Assembly (NCBI RefSeq): GCF_964204645.1
Contig: NC_134033.1
Location: 8,900,231-8,964,230 of the forward strand
Direction: 5' to 3'
From: Tubulanus polymorphus
Taxonomy: Eukaryota; Nemertea; Palaeonemertea; Tubulaniformes; Tubulanidae
DNA length: 64,000 nt
Numbering within the stretch: the first letter of the stretch is position 1; each line of letters opens with the position of its first letter. A program made the position numbers and the translations under genes. A model generated the notes under the pieces. It worked only from the letters and a program-made list of their open reading frames with translations. It was not told the origin of the DNA and did no database searches. Below, piece by piece: positions 47,040 through 59,635 of this stretch.

Positions 47040-47727
47040 TTGACGCCTCATAAAACTTAACCATTATGGAACCTAAACGATGTTAATCATTCTGCGTCAT
47101 TTTACAAATCACAACCGTAAATCGATGTGCTAAACGTCACAGGTCTATGTGTACACATACAAGCTGTTGGAAAAATATTATTGACAAAGATGTAGAATGT
47201 CTTCCAGTGATTATATAGTAACTAGCATTTTCAGTGCACTCGGGTACCAGCTCGTCAAAATAAATCCAAAGTCATCAATGTTCCATCTTGATAAAATATC
47301 TTTTATTCAAATGCTTGATCGGCTTCCGAGCGAAACAACTTCTCAGTACTAAATCTCGTGTGTGTGTCGCGTGTCTTATTCTATCTCAAATGTATCTTAC
47401 GATCTTACTTCCCGCATAGTAACAAAAACTAAGGTTTGAAAAACAAAGGTTATAGGTAGTGAGTAGACAATTTGAGCAACAACATGCCATAAATGAAGAC
47501 AGTGTGGACGTATGACTAATTACTTCACAAACAAGACTGACAAATACATTTCTACACAAAGCAACATTCTACATCTTTGTCAATAATATTTTGCCAAATA
47601 GCTTGTATGTGTACACATAGACCTGTGACGTTTTGCGCATCGATTTACGGTTGTCGTTTGTAAAATGACGCCGAATGGTTAACATTGTTTAGGTTTCATA
47701 ATAGTAACGTTTTATAAGGCGTCAAAA
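47040..47727. mobile_element. MITE with inverted ends of about 165 bp
   Basis: Left TTGACGCCTCATAAAACTTA ... TCACAGGTCTATGTGTACAC ... ACAAAGATGTAGAATG; right is its complement (CATTCTACATCTTTGTCAAT ... GTGACGTTTTGCGCATCGAT ... TTATAAGGCGTC). The core has no open frame of note. A diverged right arm recurs at 20690-20905 inside element C. The flanking T and A runs prevent calling a target duplication. Confidence 0.85.
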
Positions 47728-48041
47728 ATGGCCGATTTTGCGTACAGAGAGGGAGGGGGGTTGAAAAATTCAAATTTTATTGAACAGAACGGTTGAAGAT
47801 ACTACTGATTTACTTTGGAATTACCACACATAAAAAGCTTCATGTATTTGAACTAAATGAATTTACAAAAAATAGAACAACCAAAATGCACATGGCATTT
47901 CAAAAACTATTTAACACATTAAATTAACATTTTTAACATTCCTGACCCGATCTCCTTTGCTTTTTTAAAGCTGACGCCCAAGCAAGAGATATCATAGTTG
48001 CCCCAGTTGAACTATCAAACAGTGAACTAGAGAAATCAGCC

Positions 48042-49501
48042 TTAAAGGGTAAATTACACTTTTTAAAAGATTTTCTACTTTTTACACTAAACGATGGATA
48101 ATAGTATACAATAAGGCTAGGTGATTTCATAATTGGAAAATTCTATTCAATCTAGTCAGAATTGATGATTTAGATGTTCGCGCACCTGTTCAGTGTAAAC
48201 ATTGTTTCTGCTGAACGCGTGGTACGGGTCTATTAATAGAACTACTTCACTAAAGGGACGACTCGGAAATGATGTCTATAGAAATGAAAAGGAAATAAGC
48301 TACAAAAGCAATTTAACTAAATTTCATACCTATTTGGCAATCGAATTCAGACAAAACGCTTCTTGATTTTGAAAGTCTAGATATCAATGATTATAATTAG
48401 CTGTTGAACAGACCACATCCGCTCAACATCCAGTTAAACTAAGCGCAAAAATAGAATTTGAATAGCAATCCATGGCATTTTCTAGAAGACAGCAAGGAAC
48501 ACGGATGTATTAATCATCATTTTGGATTATCATTTAGTGATAGTAAGTAAGATCATGGTTAGATCTAATACCGAGGATATTTTGAACTTATGAACTGATG
48601 AATCTTAAGACAGAATAAGCCGCAGGAATGATTAAAATTCTTTGCTTGAAATACACCTCGCATTGGTAGCAGCTTTGGTCACGAAAAAATATTTCCTCAT
48701 CCATCCTATTCTGAATTTTAAAAATAATGTTTGCGTAAGATTTGTGATGTAATCTCTCAAAACTATTCTGCAGTATGAAACTTGAATCGAAAAACATTTT
48801 TCCTTAGAATATTTGTTGTAAAGGCTGTAGAAATTTATTGACCGTTTTTGTAACGTTAGAATTTTGAAGTTAGTTTTCAAACTACTTAAATGACAATGAA
48901 AAATAGTAAATAGTAAACGAATATCAATTTATTTATTCTTTAGTGAGATCGAAATCTGTGAATGCTTATAAGACACTGTACAGTATGCTTGTGGTGATGA
49001 ACTATAGGTGAACTAAGGAACTGCAGTAAATGGTGAGAGCTTAGCATAGTGTACTTTAATAGCTTCATAGCAGCGGATTGAAATCAGCAACTTCAATTTG
49101 ATCGATTTAGCGTGTTAAAATTACTCATCGATTCTTTGAAATAGGTTTATGCAATAGACAATAGATCCTTCCACCTCCCTGGTCAGTTTCAAAGCTGTAA
49201 AACCATCTGGCATCTTGAGATATAACAGAAAATACACGCAGTTTCCTCAAAATTCAACACATTTCTATAGACACTATTTTTCAGCTGTCCCTTAAATGAC
49301 GTTGCAGCGCGCACCTGCTGATTTAGCCGATGCTAAATGCCGCAGTAAGCGATGTAAACGAAATGCGGTCAGAAATCGTGTAACAAAATCACAAATTGCG
49401 CGTAAACTAAACAGTTTTGAACAGAACGGTTGAAGATAAGTGTACAGATCAATAGAATACATCAGTTTTTGAAATTTAAAAAAGTGTCAGTTACCCTTTA
49501 A
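48042..49501. mobile_element. piggyBac-like non-autonomous element
   Basis: TTAA at 48042-48045 followed by AGGGTAAATTACACTTTTTA; mirrored by AAAAAGTGTCAGTTACCCT then TTAA at 49498-49501. TTAA target duplication is the piggyBac hallmark. No transposase is recognisable in the 1.4 kb between, only small open frames (48588-48880, - strand) with no known domain. Confidence 0.55.
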
Positions 49502-50764
49502 GGTGAGATTTTTTATAGTGGCATTAAGTGCTGGCGTAAATCATCTCATAGTTGCAAAAATGGCAGATATCTAATTGAGGTACTGGTTCTGAAAGTTGAA
49601 ATAAGTGAAGTTTTAGCGTTTTCACTATGGAAGGAGATAATTTTTGCGAATGGATAAAACCAGTAGGCCAATTAACGGCAACGTATCATCAATAGGCCTA
49701 TTGCCCTTTGAATTGACCTCTCAACTTCGATCGATAGTACTGGTGGCTAGTTTTCTTTGACATGCATTTCCTTGATATACACATTCTTTTCCCTCACCCG
49801 ATCTGCAAAGGATCTGCAACGAATCTGATTAATTAACACAACCAAATTTCGATTTAACGCGCCATCTAGCTGTCTCAACGTACAACTTTCTCTGACTTTT
49901 CCCCTAATTTCTAGCTTTTTTTTTTACAAAATTTCCTGACTTCCAGGTAAAATTTTACCGTGTAGTTGCTTTGTTAATTCTCAACCGATTAACTTCAAAT
50001 CAACATTAATACAAACTGCAAGAGACTACTGTAGAGGAACTGTGCTGGCCTGGTGTAGAATAAGTTTCATATGATACAGCGATATGGGACTTCATGGCAT
50101 TAGAGACACTATGAGTGTTGTTCGGTCAACGGCAGGATTACTTGCTACGATGCCTATATGGTCTCCGACGATAAAAATATGCTTGTGTTTAGATTGTTTG
50201 AGTTTTAGATTTTACACGCATTCAATAAATGAATGATCCACAGTTAACTAAGGTTCAGAATGGTACATGACAGCTTCTGGGACTATGATATTACATAGTT
50301 GTAAATTACATAATACACTAGTAGCGAAAGCTTGCGCATCAAATAAACTAGTTAATTCTTTAAGTACTATTCATCTTGTATGTATTCTACACCAGGTTGA
50401 CATGGGTCCTCTACCAATCTTCTGATAGTGAATACCGTAATACGTAACAAATACTTATTTGTAATACTATAATACTGTAATACTTTAACGTCCATGAACA
50501 CAGTCTTTCGTAGTCTACCAGTGAAGGCGTTTACTATAGTAGCAATTTGTTAAAAAAAGGTGGATGAATGAAGCCACCAACCCTGGACCTATCAGAATAA
50601 AGATCAATACGGACAGGTGGAAGTTTTAACTACATAAGGTCCGCAGATGAAGCAACTATTTTTCATTTTTTAATTCAAGTTCCTTTTCCGATTGATTTGA
50701 AGAAACATTCATCTCTTTGACTTTCTTCATCAGCGACCTAGGTAAAAAGGAGAAATAGTTTAGA
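49502..50764. other. Unassigned DNA
   Basis: No gene or element recognised. Confidence 0.4.
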
Positions 50765-50992
50765 TTAATAAATTGCCCATGGGCAAAGTGTGGTTTACCT
50801 TGAAAAAGCTAGAGGTTGTTTGGAGCAAGGGCATTATTTATGGAAAATCTTTTTAATTCGTGACTTGAAAGTTCTATAAGTTTATATTGTATTTTATCTT
50901 TCTCAAAGAATTATTTTGTAGTTAAATCAGACCAAAGGTATACATTGTTTACGGTCAACGTACAACATTTCGTAGGGTACATATAAGCATGG
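50765..50992 (+). repeat. Dispersed repeat, block c (copy 1)
   Basis: AAATTGCCCATGGGCAAAGT, GCTAGAGGTTGTTTGGAGCA, TTTATATTGTATTTTATCTT and GTTTACGGTCAAC recur in the same order at 59630-59820, and the first 45 bases again at 52793-52830. It marks one end of a larger repeated unit that inserted in a LINE at the second site. Confidence 0.8.
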
Positions 50993-51289
50993 CAGGGAAA
51001 CTATTTTATATTTTGAAAAAATATTTTTCACAATATGAAAAAATATTAGAAAAAAATTCATGTCACCAATCAGAGGGTGGCTGATTATCGAGTCTTGGAA
51101 ATCTCTTTCAATGTATGGCTGCGGAAGCTAAAATACCAGGTCTAGGTCTGGATATAATATTCAGACCTAGACCTACTTTACTGCTTAGTATTTTTCAGGT
51201 CACAAGAAATTACTATTTATTACAAATTCTATCACACAGGAAACACAGCGCTCATCTTCTGCTATAAAAGGTTAAATGATTATTCATAA

Positions 51290-51807
51290 GGCCATCCCAA
51301 AATAATGGTCTGTTTGCCGACTCGAACGACCCGACTGCAAAGGTGCACAGTGAAAACTTTTTTCTGGGACTCATTGAAATAGATTTTTGTATAAAACAGC
51401 GGACCCACTGCCGATGTATGAGCTACGTATGTTTGAAGTATGAAAACATGCCTTGCCGTGTGGCCTAGTTTAAGTTTTTCAGGAAACTGGCAGTGTTCCA
51501 ATAAGCTGAGACTCATTCTTAGTGACTACATTTAAGCTGGTAACGTAAAAGCGCGTATAAATTCAATGTACTATTTCATTTTGAACACAGAGATGACGCT
51601 CTGGATGAAGTTATGATTTTAGAAGTATTCTTGAAATCTAGGCTAAATACAAATCTCCCGTGCACAACGCAGATTTTTTCCAAGTAAGAAAAGGTGATAA
51701 ATTTGTTTTTTACCAGAAATTTTGCAAAAAAATTTCTACCTACCTACCGACTCATCCTGAAAACTTGAGTCGGTGTTACGGCAAACAGACAATTATTTGG
51801 GATGGCC
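51290..51807. mobile_element. Harbinger-type MITE candidate with TAA duplication
   Basis: GGCCATCCCAAAATAATGGT ... at the left and the complement (ACAATTATTTGGGATGGCC) at the right, both next to TAA (51287-51289 and 51808-51810). A TWA target duplication and G-rich ends are typical of PIF/Harbinger. Arms of about 32 bp. Part of the interior (51435-51500) is also found at 60010-60075. Confidence 0.55.
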
Positions 51808-51944
51808 TAAAGTGTATTTTCATGTCAAACGTGCACGTGGCCAGCAAGCAGCGTCGCATTATCACTAGCTATATAGTAGAGTATACTGTACAAGTGTTGG
51901 TTTAACAATCTAATGCACTTCGTGCGCACGTGGAGGCCTTACCT

Positions 51945-52470
51945 AAAGTGAATGTTCTCTTACACTTCACTGACAATCAAAACAATCACCGGGGATTAAA
52001 ATGAAACAATAACTATGGCGGATATGTGAAATAATTATATTTTCACCAGCAATGAGCATTTGGAATTCGCAAGTTTACGGCACCTAGTCCAATCAAATGT
52101 TCGCCATTTATAGCTTTCCCGTGGTTATTTTAGTAGCGCCGGAATTCCCCGTATATCCCAGAAACAGCCAATCACATTCGCTCATAGAGACATCGCCCCC
52201 CCCCAATCGAGGTCATTGCAATTTTATATGCAAGAGCTAAGAATTTTCCCGCCAAAAACAGTTTTTCGTAGAGATGTCATCGATGGAGGTTCGCCATGTC
52301 TTCAATCGCATCGATTATACGTCGTTTAGGCTGAGAACCAATACAACATATGCTCACATAAAAAACGTACCGCGATTTTACATGCATTGGTTCAATGCCA
52401 ACTTCATATCGCTGACAAAGGTAAACCAAAAACCGAGGGATCAACTACCATTTCTGCCATAGTTTTAAAC
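51945..52470 (+). repeat. Dispersed repeat, block b (copy 1), promoter-like with short ORF
   Basis: About 500 bp highly similar to 60815-61300. Contains CAGCCAATCACATT, an E2F-like site TTTTCCCGCCAAAAACAG, and about 20 bp later an ATG opening MSSMEVRHVFNRIDYTSFRL and so on for 62 codons to 52462. The second copy begins MSSRKVCCVCNRNDYTAFRP, with a Cys-x2-Cys pair lost here. This looks like the 5' end of a gene carried by a mobile element, possibly THAP-like, but too short to classify. Confidence 0.6.
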
Positions 52471-53339
52471 CAATTAAAAAATTGAGTAGGAGGGTCAAGG
52501 TAAATCGTCTTAGGAGTTACGGTAGTTCTAATGAGACTGAGTGCAAAGGCGGATTTAGGGAGTGGATTAGTCCTACCCTTCAGAATTTGAATGTGCACAC
52601 CAAAAAGTCTGGAAAATATTTTTTGCATAGATTTTTGAAGGAGAAAAATGAATCCAAATGTTGAGGGCCATAAAATACAGAATCTGCCCGTTTCATATTG
52701 GGCGTCCATTTCAATTTGCAGGTCCCACCATTCAAAGAATCCTAGATGTGCCCATGGAATAATCATAAGTTGAGGTAAGGCAACCATGAAATGTAAATTG
52801 CCCATGGGCAAAATGGTTTACCTTAAAAACAGGGGCACATGTTTTCCAAAACAAAACATGTTTTCCAAGGGCATTGCCTCTTTCAGAGTTTTTAACATTC
52901 AAAGTGCATGTTTATATTACATTTTATCTTTTCCACAAATCATTCCATAGACAAAAAGGCCAAAAATACACGCATCACACCACAATCATAGAACATCTCA
53001 TGAGTTACAAATTTGGGATCAATTGTGGTAAAAAAATAAGTACTAATATGCTATGGAAATACCAAGTTATTGTACTACTCATTGCTTCCTGGTAACCTTA
53101 TCAATGAACAAATGACCTTGAAACTCAATGATCATAGAACATGTCAAGAGCTACAACTTTGTAATTGAATGTCGTCACAAAATATGCATAGGTACCATTT
53201 GGTGCCATCATAAACCACGTTATGAGCTATATGTGCTAACATTGTGCTTTTTTTGTTCTCTGGTTTTTAAAAACTACTGAACCAATGGCTGTTAACGAAC
53301 CTAACTGGCCCGAAACATCTCGTAAATAAATGGATAAGA
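52471..53339. other. Repeat-derived DNA without genes
   Basis: Includes a third copy of the TTGCCCATGGGCAAA start (52793) and a unit (about 52960-53210) related to the 56.3-57.0 kb tandem array. Confidence 0.5.
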
Positions 53340-54480
53340 ACATGGAAGGAGCCCCAAAAAGTTCCTTTGCAGATCTAATCAAAAGAAGCGCCTTTGAAGG
53401 CAGATCAAGATGAAGCCAGTGATTTGACCAGATGTGAAAACTGCTTCCTTGGACTCTGGAGCTCCTTCCCTATTCAGAGCCTCTTTAATCAAGGTCACAA
53501 TCCACCTTGCCACGGTATCCCTAGAGATATCATCCTCTGAATTCTACTTCTGAGATAAAAACAACCTTTCTCTACCCTTCCTAAAAGGTCATGTGTGAGC
53601 TAAATAAGCTTTGAGAGCCCTGACTGGGCAGAGAGCGCCATCTGGTAATCATCCAAAACCCCGTAATTTGAAACCGGTATCGTCCATGACCTTCCTGCGA
53701 AAGTGGATTTTTGGTTCTTGGCCAACAACTGAAGCCCAGGCCTCAAGGTGAGCGAACGACCATGTGGACCAAAAACTACATGGCAGCCTCACTGACAAGG
53801 CATCGATCTCAGACCTCTGAGCTACCAAAGCCAAGCATAAAAAAATTACCGCAGCGCGGTCTTCCTTGTCAGTCTTGCCAATGAAAGACTGTCCAAAGGC
53901 CCCGAAGGGTGCTCCATCAAGTATTTCAGAACCGCAAATCTCACGGGGAACCTCCCTCAATGCATGGCCCCTGAATCGAAAAACCCACAACTAACTGAGC
54001 TATTCTAGGACCATGTGACTGATGGGTGACACCGGGCACATAGCCGACACCGGACACCTGGCATTGAACCTGGTCGCAAATAGTTCCACAACAGGATGAC
54101 CCATCAGAGCCTTAGCCCTGTCTGCCACGGATTGGTGAAGTACCCATTCCGCCAGGAAAGCCTTGTCCCGAATAAAGAGGACGTCTGCTACAATGTTCTG
54201 CGGCCGGCCAGGTGAGACACCGACAATAGAATGATGTGGGCGTGAGACCACAACAAGACTGTCGTCGTCAGAGATGTCAGCAGGGACGACCGGGTGCCTC
54301 CCTGATTTTTCAGATAGTCTCTGACTGTTGTGTTGTCTGTTACTACCCAAACATGATGGCCGTCAAACCTTTGCAAAATATTTCAGGGCCTTCATAACTG
54401 CCAGAAGTTCGAGGTAGTTTACATGACATGTTGTCTCTTTCTGGTCGAGCAGGCCCCCCGCCTTTCATGACTCCTCGACG
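53340..54480 (-). pseudogene. DIRS-type retroelement remnant: RNase H and tyrosine recombinase
   Basis: Reading leftwards: RNase H features HVWVVTDNTTVRDYLKNQGG and ILLSVSHLAGR (54376-54188), then in another frame ADVLFIRDKAFLAEWVLHQ and VVELFATRFN, the usual DIRS segment after RNase H. Next comes a tyrosine-recombinase region (53990-53649 and on): EDRAAVIFLCLALVAQRSEI and, after frameshifts, LCPVRALKAYL. Several frame changes show it is dead. RT and terminal repeats are not found here. Confidence 0.75.
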
Positions 54481-54496
54481 TTAGCCACCAGCCATA

Positions 54497-54877
54497 ATGG
54501 CTTGCTCGGCCCTGTATACAGGTAAACTTGCGCCCCGAGCTGGGCACAGTAATGATATCACAAGCCAGAGGAAAAATGGGCTCTATAGCTCCATAGCCAA
54601 TGAAGTCAATGCAGTTGATGGGAATAACCGAACCATCGACCAGCTAAAAGAGAAATGGCACGGTTTGAAGAAATGTGTAAAAAAAGCATGCATCCTACGA
54701 AGCTGCCGTGTGCTGAGAACAGGGCAAGACCAGCGCCAATTGTATTACGTTCAGAAATCCTACTACGAGGAGAAATTGGAACTTCACAGGATACAAATAC
54801 ACCAACAACCGGTATCGCAGTCCAAGACAGATATCCACAATGACATAAATAATGGAAATACGTATAAACAACTGTGA
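54497..54877 (+). pseudogene. Harbinger Myb/SANT-like protein, C-terminal part
   Basis: The frame contains YSSIANEVNAVDGNNRTIDQ and LKEKWHGLKKCVKK, the pattern of the Myb/SANT-like DNA-binding protein of PIF/Harbinger transposons (W...RT..QLK.KW..LK). The first helix is missing or altered: upstream residues look unrelated, so the 5' end was lost at the junction with the DIRS remnant. Its partner nuclease lies 265 bp away in the opposite orientation. Confidence 0.6.
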
Positions 54878-55141
54878 AGACTGAATAAATCTCGTGATAT
54901 GAGTCGTATTATTTCGTCCTTTATTTTCACAAAGTGTTTCAATGAATATAATCGTTTTATACAATTATACATCAATTCATTGTGTTCAGCTTATGACTCA
55001 TATGATTTTTGCAAAAGACTAATTTCCAAGTGTGTGAAGGATACATATAAGGTTTTAAAAGGCTGACCGTAAATGTATCAAACACAAAATCTGGGTTTTT
55101 TTTCAAAAGCTACCGTAAAACTTAAATACCAACTATATGCA

Positions 55142-55775
55142 TTAATCACGTTGCATAAATAGTCGGCGAACGATATTGTCTCTGGCTGGAAAAGCATGAC
55201 CTGGTTCACAGTGTATGTCCTCATCATTTACGGCAGGCTCAAAGTTTAGGCCCTCCCAATGCCCATCGGCTAATGTAAAGTTATGCAGTGTGGCACATGC
55301 TGCTATCACCTTTGATGCACGATCCGGTTGAAACATTATCTTCTTCATTAGGCAACGCTATCGCATTTTCGATATGCTGTTGCATCTCTCAACATTTGAT
55401 CTTATATGCATATGCGTATTATCATAAGCTATTTGTGGCATGAAAACCTTTCCGATTCACATATGCAAACTCATTTGCTGGAGGAGCTGGTGATAAAACC
55501 AGTATTTGCGTACCATTAATTAATCCCACAATTCTCGGGGAATCATACTTTTAATGAAACTTTTGAATTGATAGTCGCATTCCTTGTTCATCAGGCGAAA
55601 TTACTAAGTCATCAATCCTGTTGGCCAATGCACCCTACACTGAGTGTACTGCGTTACTAGCAGAATGCTCGGACACTCCGTGCATGTCACCGATCATTGA
55701 CATATATCCACCTTGAGGTAAATAACGCAATGCCACACACAGTTGTAGGTCTGCGTCTAAAGCTTAGTTTCTGAA
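55142..55775 (-). pseudogene. HARBI1-like DDE nuclease relic
   Basis: From 55770 leftwards: QLCVALRYLPQGGYMSMIGD, MHGVSEHSASNAVHSV, then after a stop IDDLVISPDEQ, PRIVGLINGTQI (the usual GxIDGT with Asp changed to Asn), NRKGFHATN, and the end QPDRASKVIAACATLHNFTL. Several stops and frame changes. The catalytic Asp loss and stops mean it is inactive. With the Myb frame it is a decayed Harbinger transposon. Confidence 0.8.
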
Positions 55776-56319
55776 AAAAAGAGAAATTTTAGAAAGAATG
55801 AATTTGAACTCTCTTGAATCTTTTTTATTAGTGGTAAATCTTTTCCGAGTCTACATAGGTATAATATTTCACCAACACTAACGTCGTTTAATCCTCAGAA
55901 ATGGGGAGTTCAAACATTAGGAAAGCGTCGATTTCAAAATGATAACTTATTCTTTTTGAGGCTGAGGAACTCGGAATTTTGAATTTTTTGAATGGTTGGT
56001 GTGACAGACAATAGTTAACAATATTTAGGATTTTAAACACTCACCCGTGTGTAGCACATTCTATATCGGGCGTTATGATGTCTAGTAAATCGTAGAATTT
56101 ACATTTTCCCATCCGGTATCTATCAAACAAGAGACCTCCATGACGCAGTAGAAGAATGATCCAGTATTCAAAGTTTTATAGAAAGATTTACATTGTTACA
56201 ATTTAACAAGTTTCAAAATAGTTCAGATGGTACAGACTGTGTGGCGATAATGTTCTTTTACTGTTAATATATCGTAATACGAAAAGACAAGCCCATTTTA
56301 GCTGCCCCAAAGATTACAC
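55776..56319. other. Unassigned DNA
   Basis: Nothing recognised. Confidence 0.4.
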
Positions 56320-57010
56320 TACATGAAACTAGGGGTCCAGGGACACCATGCCCACTTGGGAAGTGGTTCCAAATGCTCAACAATCTAACAATTTCAATAT
56401 TTGACGCCCCCTGATGACCATATACGAAAACCAATGACCTTGAAACTCACAACAATCATAGATAATGTCAGCAGCTACAAATTTGTAATTGATTGTGATA
56501 ACAAAATATGCCTCGTTACCAATTTAATATGGAAATACTAAGTTATTCTACTACTAGGTGACCATATTTGAAAAACCCAATAACCTTGTTACCCACCACA
56601 ATCATAGAACATGTCATGAACTACAACTTTGCAATTGATCATGGTAACAAAATATGCCTAGGTACCAATATAATAAGGAAATACTAAGTTATTCTACTAT
56701 TCAACGCCCCTGGTGACCATATAGAATAGCTAATTTCCTTAAAACTCACCACAATCATAGACAATGTCATGAGCTACAACTTTGCAATCGATTGTGGTAA
56801 CAAAATATGTGTTGGTACAAATATAATATAGAAATACTATGAGATATTGTATCATTCAACGCCCCCTGGTGGCCATATACAAAAACCAATGAACTTGAAA
56901 ATCACCACAATCATAGAACACGTTATAAGCTACAACTTTCTAATTCATTGTTGTAACAAAATATTCTTAGGTATCAATATAATGTGGAAAAACTTTTCCC
57001 ACCTACGAAT
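56320..57010 (+). repeat. Tandem array, about 160-bp unit, four copies
   Basis: Each unit has CACCACAATCATAGAACATG, GAGCTACAACTTTGCAATTG, GGTAACAAAATATGCC, and AACGCCCCCTGGTGACCATA. Related copies lie at 10985-11340 (inverted) and 52960-53210. Confidence 0.85.
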
Positions 57011-57179
57011 GAGTACTGATGACACCAAGATGGCCGTCAATTGCGCCATTATTGGCTGATCAAAAATACCTGTCTCAGGTATGAAACATGCCTTTCCAAA
57101 GAATACCCATCAGCAATTGCAATGAGAAATGGCAAACCAGTAGGAAGCTACAGGACTCGGGCCAATATTAACATTTTTG

Positions 57180-58060
57180 GGCACTTAAAAGGTCATAGGA
57201 CGACCATCTTGAGTCCGATCGACCCAATTTTTCTAATGCTGATGGGCCCTGGAGGGGTTCAAATATATACAAAAGATCAAGGTAGTTGAACAAGGCATCT
57301 TCAAAATTTCCCTAAAAAAGTTCAAAAACGAGTATAAAGTGCTGATTTTGGCGAACAACAATGGCTGCCAGTCGGCCATCTTGATTCTGACAGGGCCAGT
57401 TTTTTGGCTGAAGATGTGTCTAGGGTAGATACATGCATAAACCAAATATAAAGACATTACCTTGAAGCGTCTTCAAAACTTCCCAAAATAACTGGATTCC
57501 GTCTGCGGATGGACGGACGGACGGACGGACGGACGATGGACGAAAAGTGAACGCAATAGCCCGCAGGGACTTAAGTCCCAAGTGGGCTAAAAATGCATTA
57601 AGAATTCGTGTAGGCATCGTGCTGAAAAGAAATCCAAGATGGATAGCACCCCTGGCGGCCATACTTGAATTCAATTTTCAATAAGGGGTAGACATTTCGC
57701 CTACCAAAATTCTTACACCTAGTATCATGAAAATGCATCAATAATTGAAGGCCGTTTCGTGCGTGAAATTCAAGATGGCTGACCTGGCGCCCATTTCAGA
57801 AAGCTGGTGATCCCCATATATAATAGGCATGGACAGCTTACCTACCCTGATCCTCACAACAAATTGTGCGGAAAACCATCAAGAATTGCGGGCTGCATCG
57901 TGCAAACAAGAAATTCAAGATGGCCACCCCAATGGCAGCCATATTTGATCACCAATGACCTTTTTTACAATAGGGGTGGACATCTCGCCAGACCCAATCT
58001 TCAAGCTAATTTCAGAAAGATTAGGCTAACAGGTCTTACAAGTGGGCTTTAAAGGTGCGG
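57180..58060. repeat. Diverged tandem repeat with (GGAC)n
   Basis: Two units of about 190 bp (CTTCAAAATTTCCC near 57300 and CTTCAAAACTTCCC near 57475), a GGAC microsatellite (57508-57535), then three units of about 135 bp with TTCAAGATGGC and GGCGGCCATA-type motifs. Open frames inside are not convincing genes. Confidence 0.65.
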
Positions 58061-59140
58061 TTGACTTCTAATTCATTGCAAAAATCAATTCATATCTTCT
58101 AGGGTCCTGTCCTTCTGGTGCTATGACCTATTTCATCGAACCAATTCATTGAAAATTGCGAGTGAACACAACATGCCGCTGGTCCCTAGGGTGCTAAAAA
58201 TTAGGCACTTACTTTTCGTGGTGAATGGATAAATGATAGACCGATCCCACCAACAAAGACGTCAGGAGACCAGCTGGACTCGCTTTTCTAAAAAGTATAA
58301 TACATGAAAGTGTTAACGATAGATTGATCACGAATCAATTAAATGTTGTTGAGAATCCCCTTATGATTCAAACACTATAGGACCAAAGGTCCTGTCCTCT
58401 TGAGTTTCTATTTTCATAATCTTAATGTAAATACGTATATCACTTCTCTTTTAATGATACAGATTTGTTTATTTTTACAAGTGCCCTGGAGCACTTCAGC
58501 CAGTCTGTAGTATCATCTATTGTTTTCATAAAATAGCAATATCTTCTAAAACTGTGTAATTGTTTTTTTCAACACAGAAAATGCTTGGCAGGAACAAATA
58601 CTTCCTACAGATTTGTTTTCTCCGACAAATTATGCTGATTTTTTGGCTGAATAAAATTCAACTAAATTGGGTACCCAGCCGCTTCATATTTTGATTTGAT
58701 TTAATCACTATGACTATCAAATCCTCATATGAAATTTGAAACTCATACTGCACCAATCAGAGCGTGTTACTCCACTACGCCTGAGATATCAGAGTAAAAT
58801 ATGGTTAGAAAGATCGACAGCTATGAGGATTGCAAGGTGCTGTTCACACTGTGTAATGTAGTCATCTGCATATTTATTGACTAGGTAAAATGAATTAATC
58901 TGAACAAATTCTTGATAACTTATTACAGTATTTGAAAATCCTTAACAAGCTGGCCCTAGGCGACAACAGTTCTCGAGCTCAGGCTCATACCAAAGTTCAA
59001 AATCACCCTGTGTAAGTTCCCATAGCATTTTGGATATGTTGTAACCTGGTACAGATGTAACCTGGTACTAAATTTTTTCAAGACGTTTGAATTTCGACCC
59101 CATTCCTCAGTTATGAGGTCATATTGTACTGGACCCATTT
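58061..59140. other. Unassigned DNA
   Basis: Nothing recognised. Confidence 0.4.
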
Positions 59141-59297
59141 TTGCACTGCAGAACTAGACCCCGTACTAACATATTACCAAGATTATCAAAATTGACATCT
59201 TCAGTTTTCGGAATATTTTTTGAATCATCACTTTATGTATATGTTAATGGACATATTTCCAAAAAGAGCTATCATATACATGAATTCAATACTGTGA

Positions 59298-59635
59298 GTG
59301 TTGAATTCCAAACAAACTTGGCAAAACAATTTTTTTGGCAAAAGTACATGGGAAAGTTGTCCAGACAATTTTAAACATGATTCTGTTGTAGGCATACTAA
59401 AAAGTGATGTACAAATAGCAAATGCTTTTAATAATTATTTTGTTTCCATAGGGCCGAATTTAGCAAAAAATACAGCGAAAACTTCAGCAGTCAATTTTGA
59501 TAATCTTTTAATTGACTCGAATGATAAAAATATATTCTTCAACCCTACCTCAGCGATTGAAATTTGCTAAGGCAAGGAAACTTAAAAATACTACTAGTTC
59601 AGATGGTATTAGCCAGAAAATATTAAATAAATTGC
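59298..59635 (+). pseudogene. CR1/L2-like LINE reverse transcriptase, 5' fragment
   Basis: Encodes IANAFNNYFVSIGPNLAKNT and, after a frame change near 59560, ARKLKNTTSSDGISQKILNK. These are the conserved lines just before the RT core in CR1/L2/jockey-like LINEs (F..YF..IG; K...S.G.D.I). The match stops abruptly at 59635, where a repeat unit begins, and resumes at 61862. Confidence 0.8.

Noticed and set aside
54497-55348. Functional Harbinger transposon
   Set aside because: Nuclease has stops, frame changes and an Asp-to-Asn change in the GxIDGT motif.
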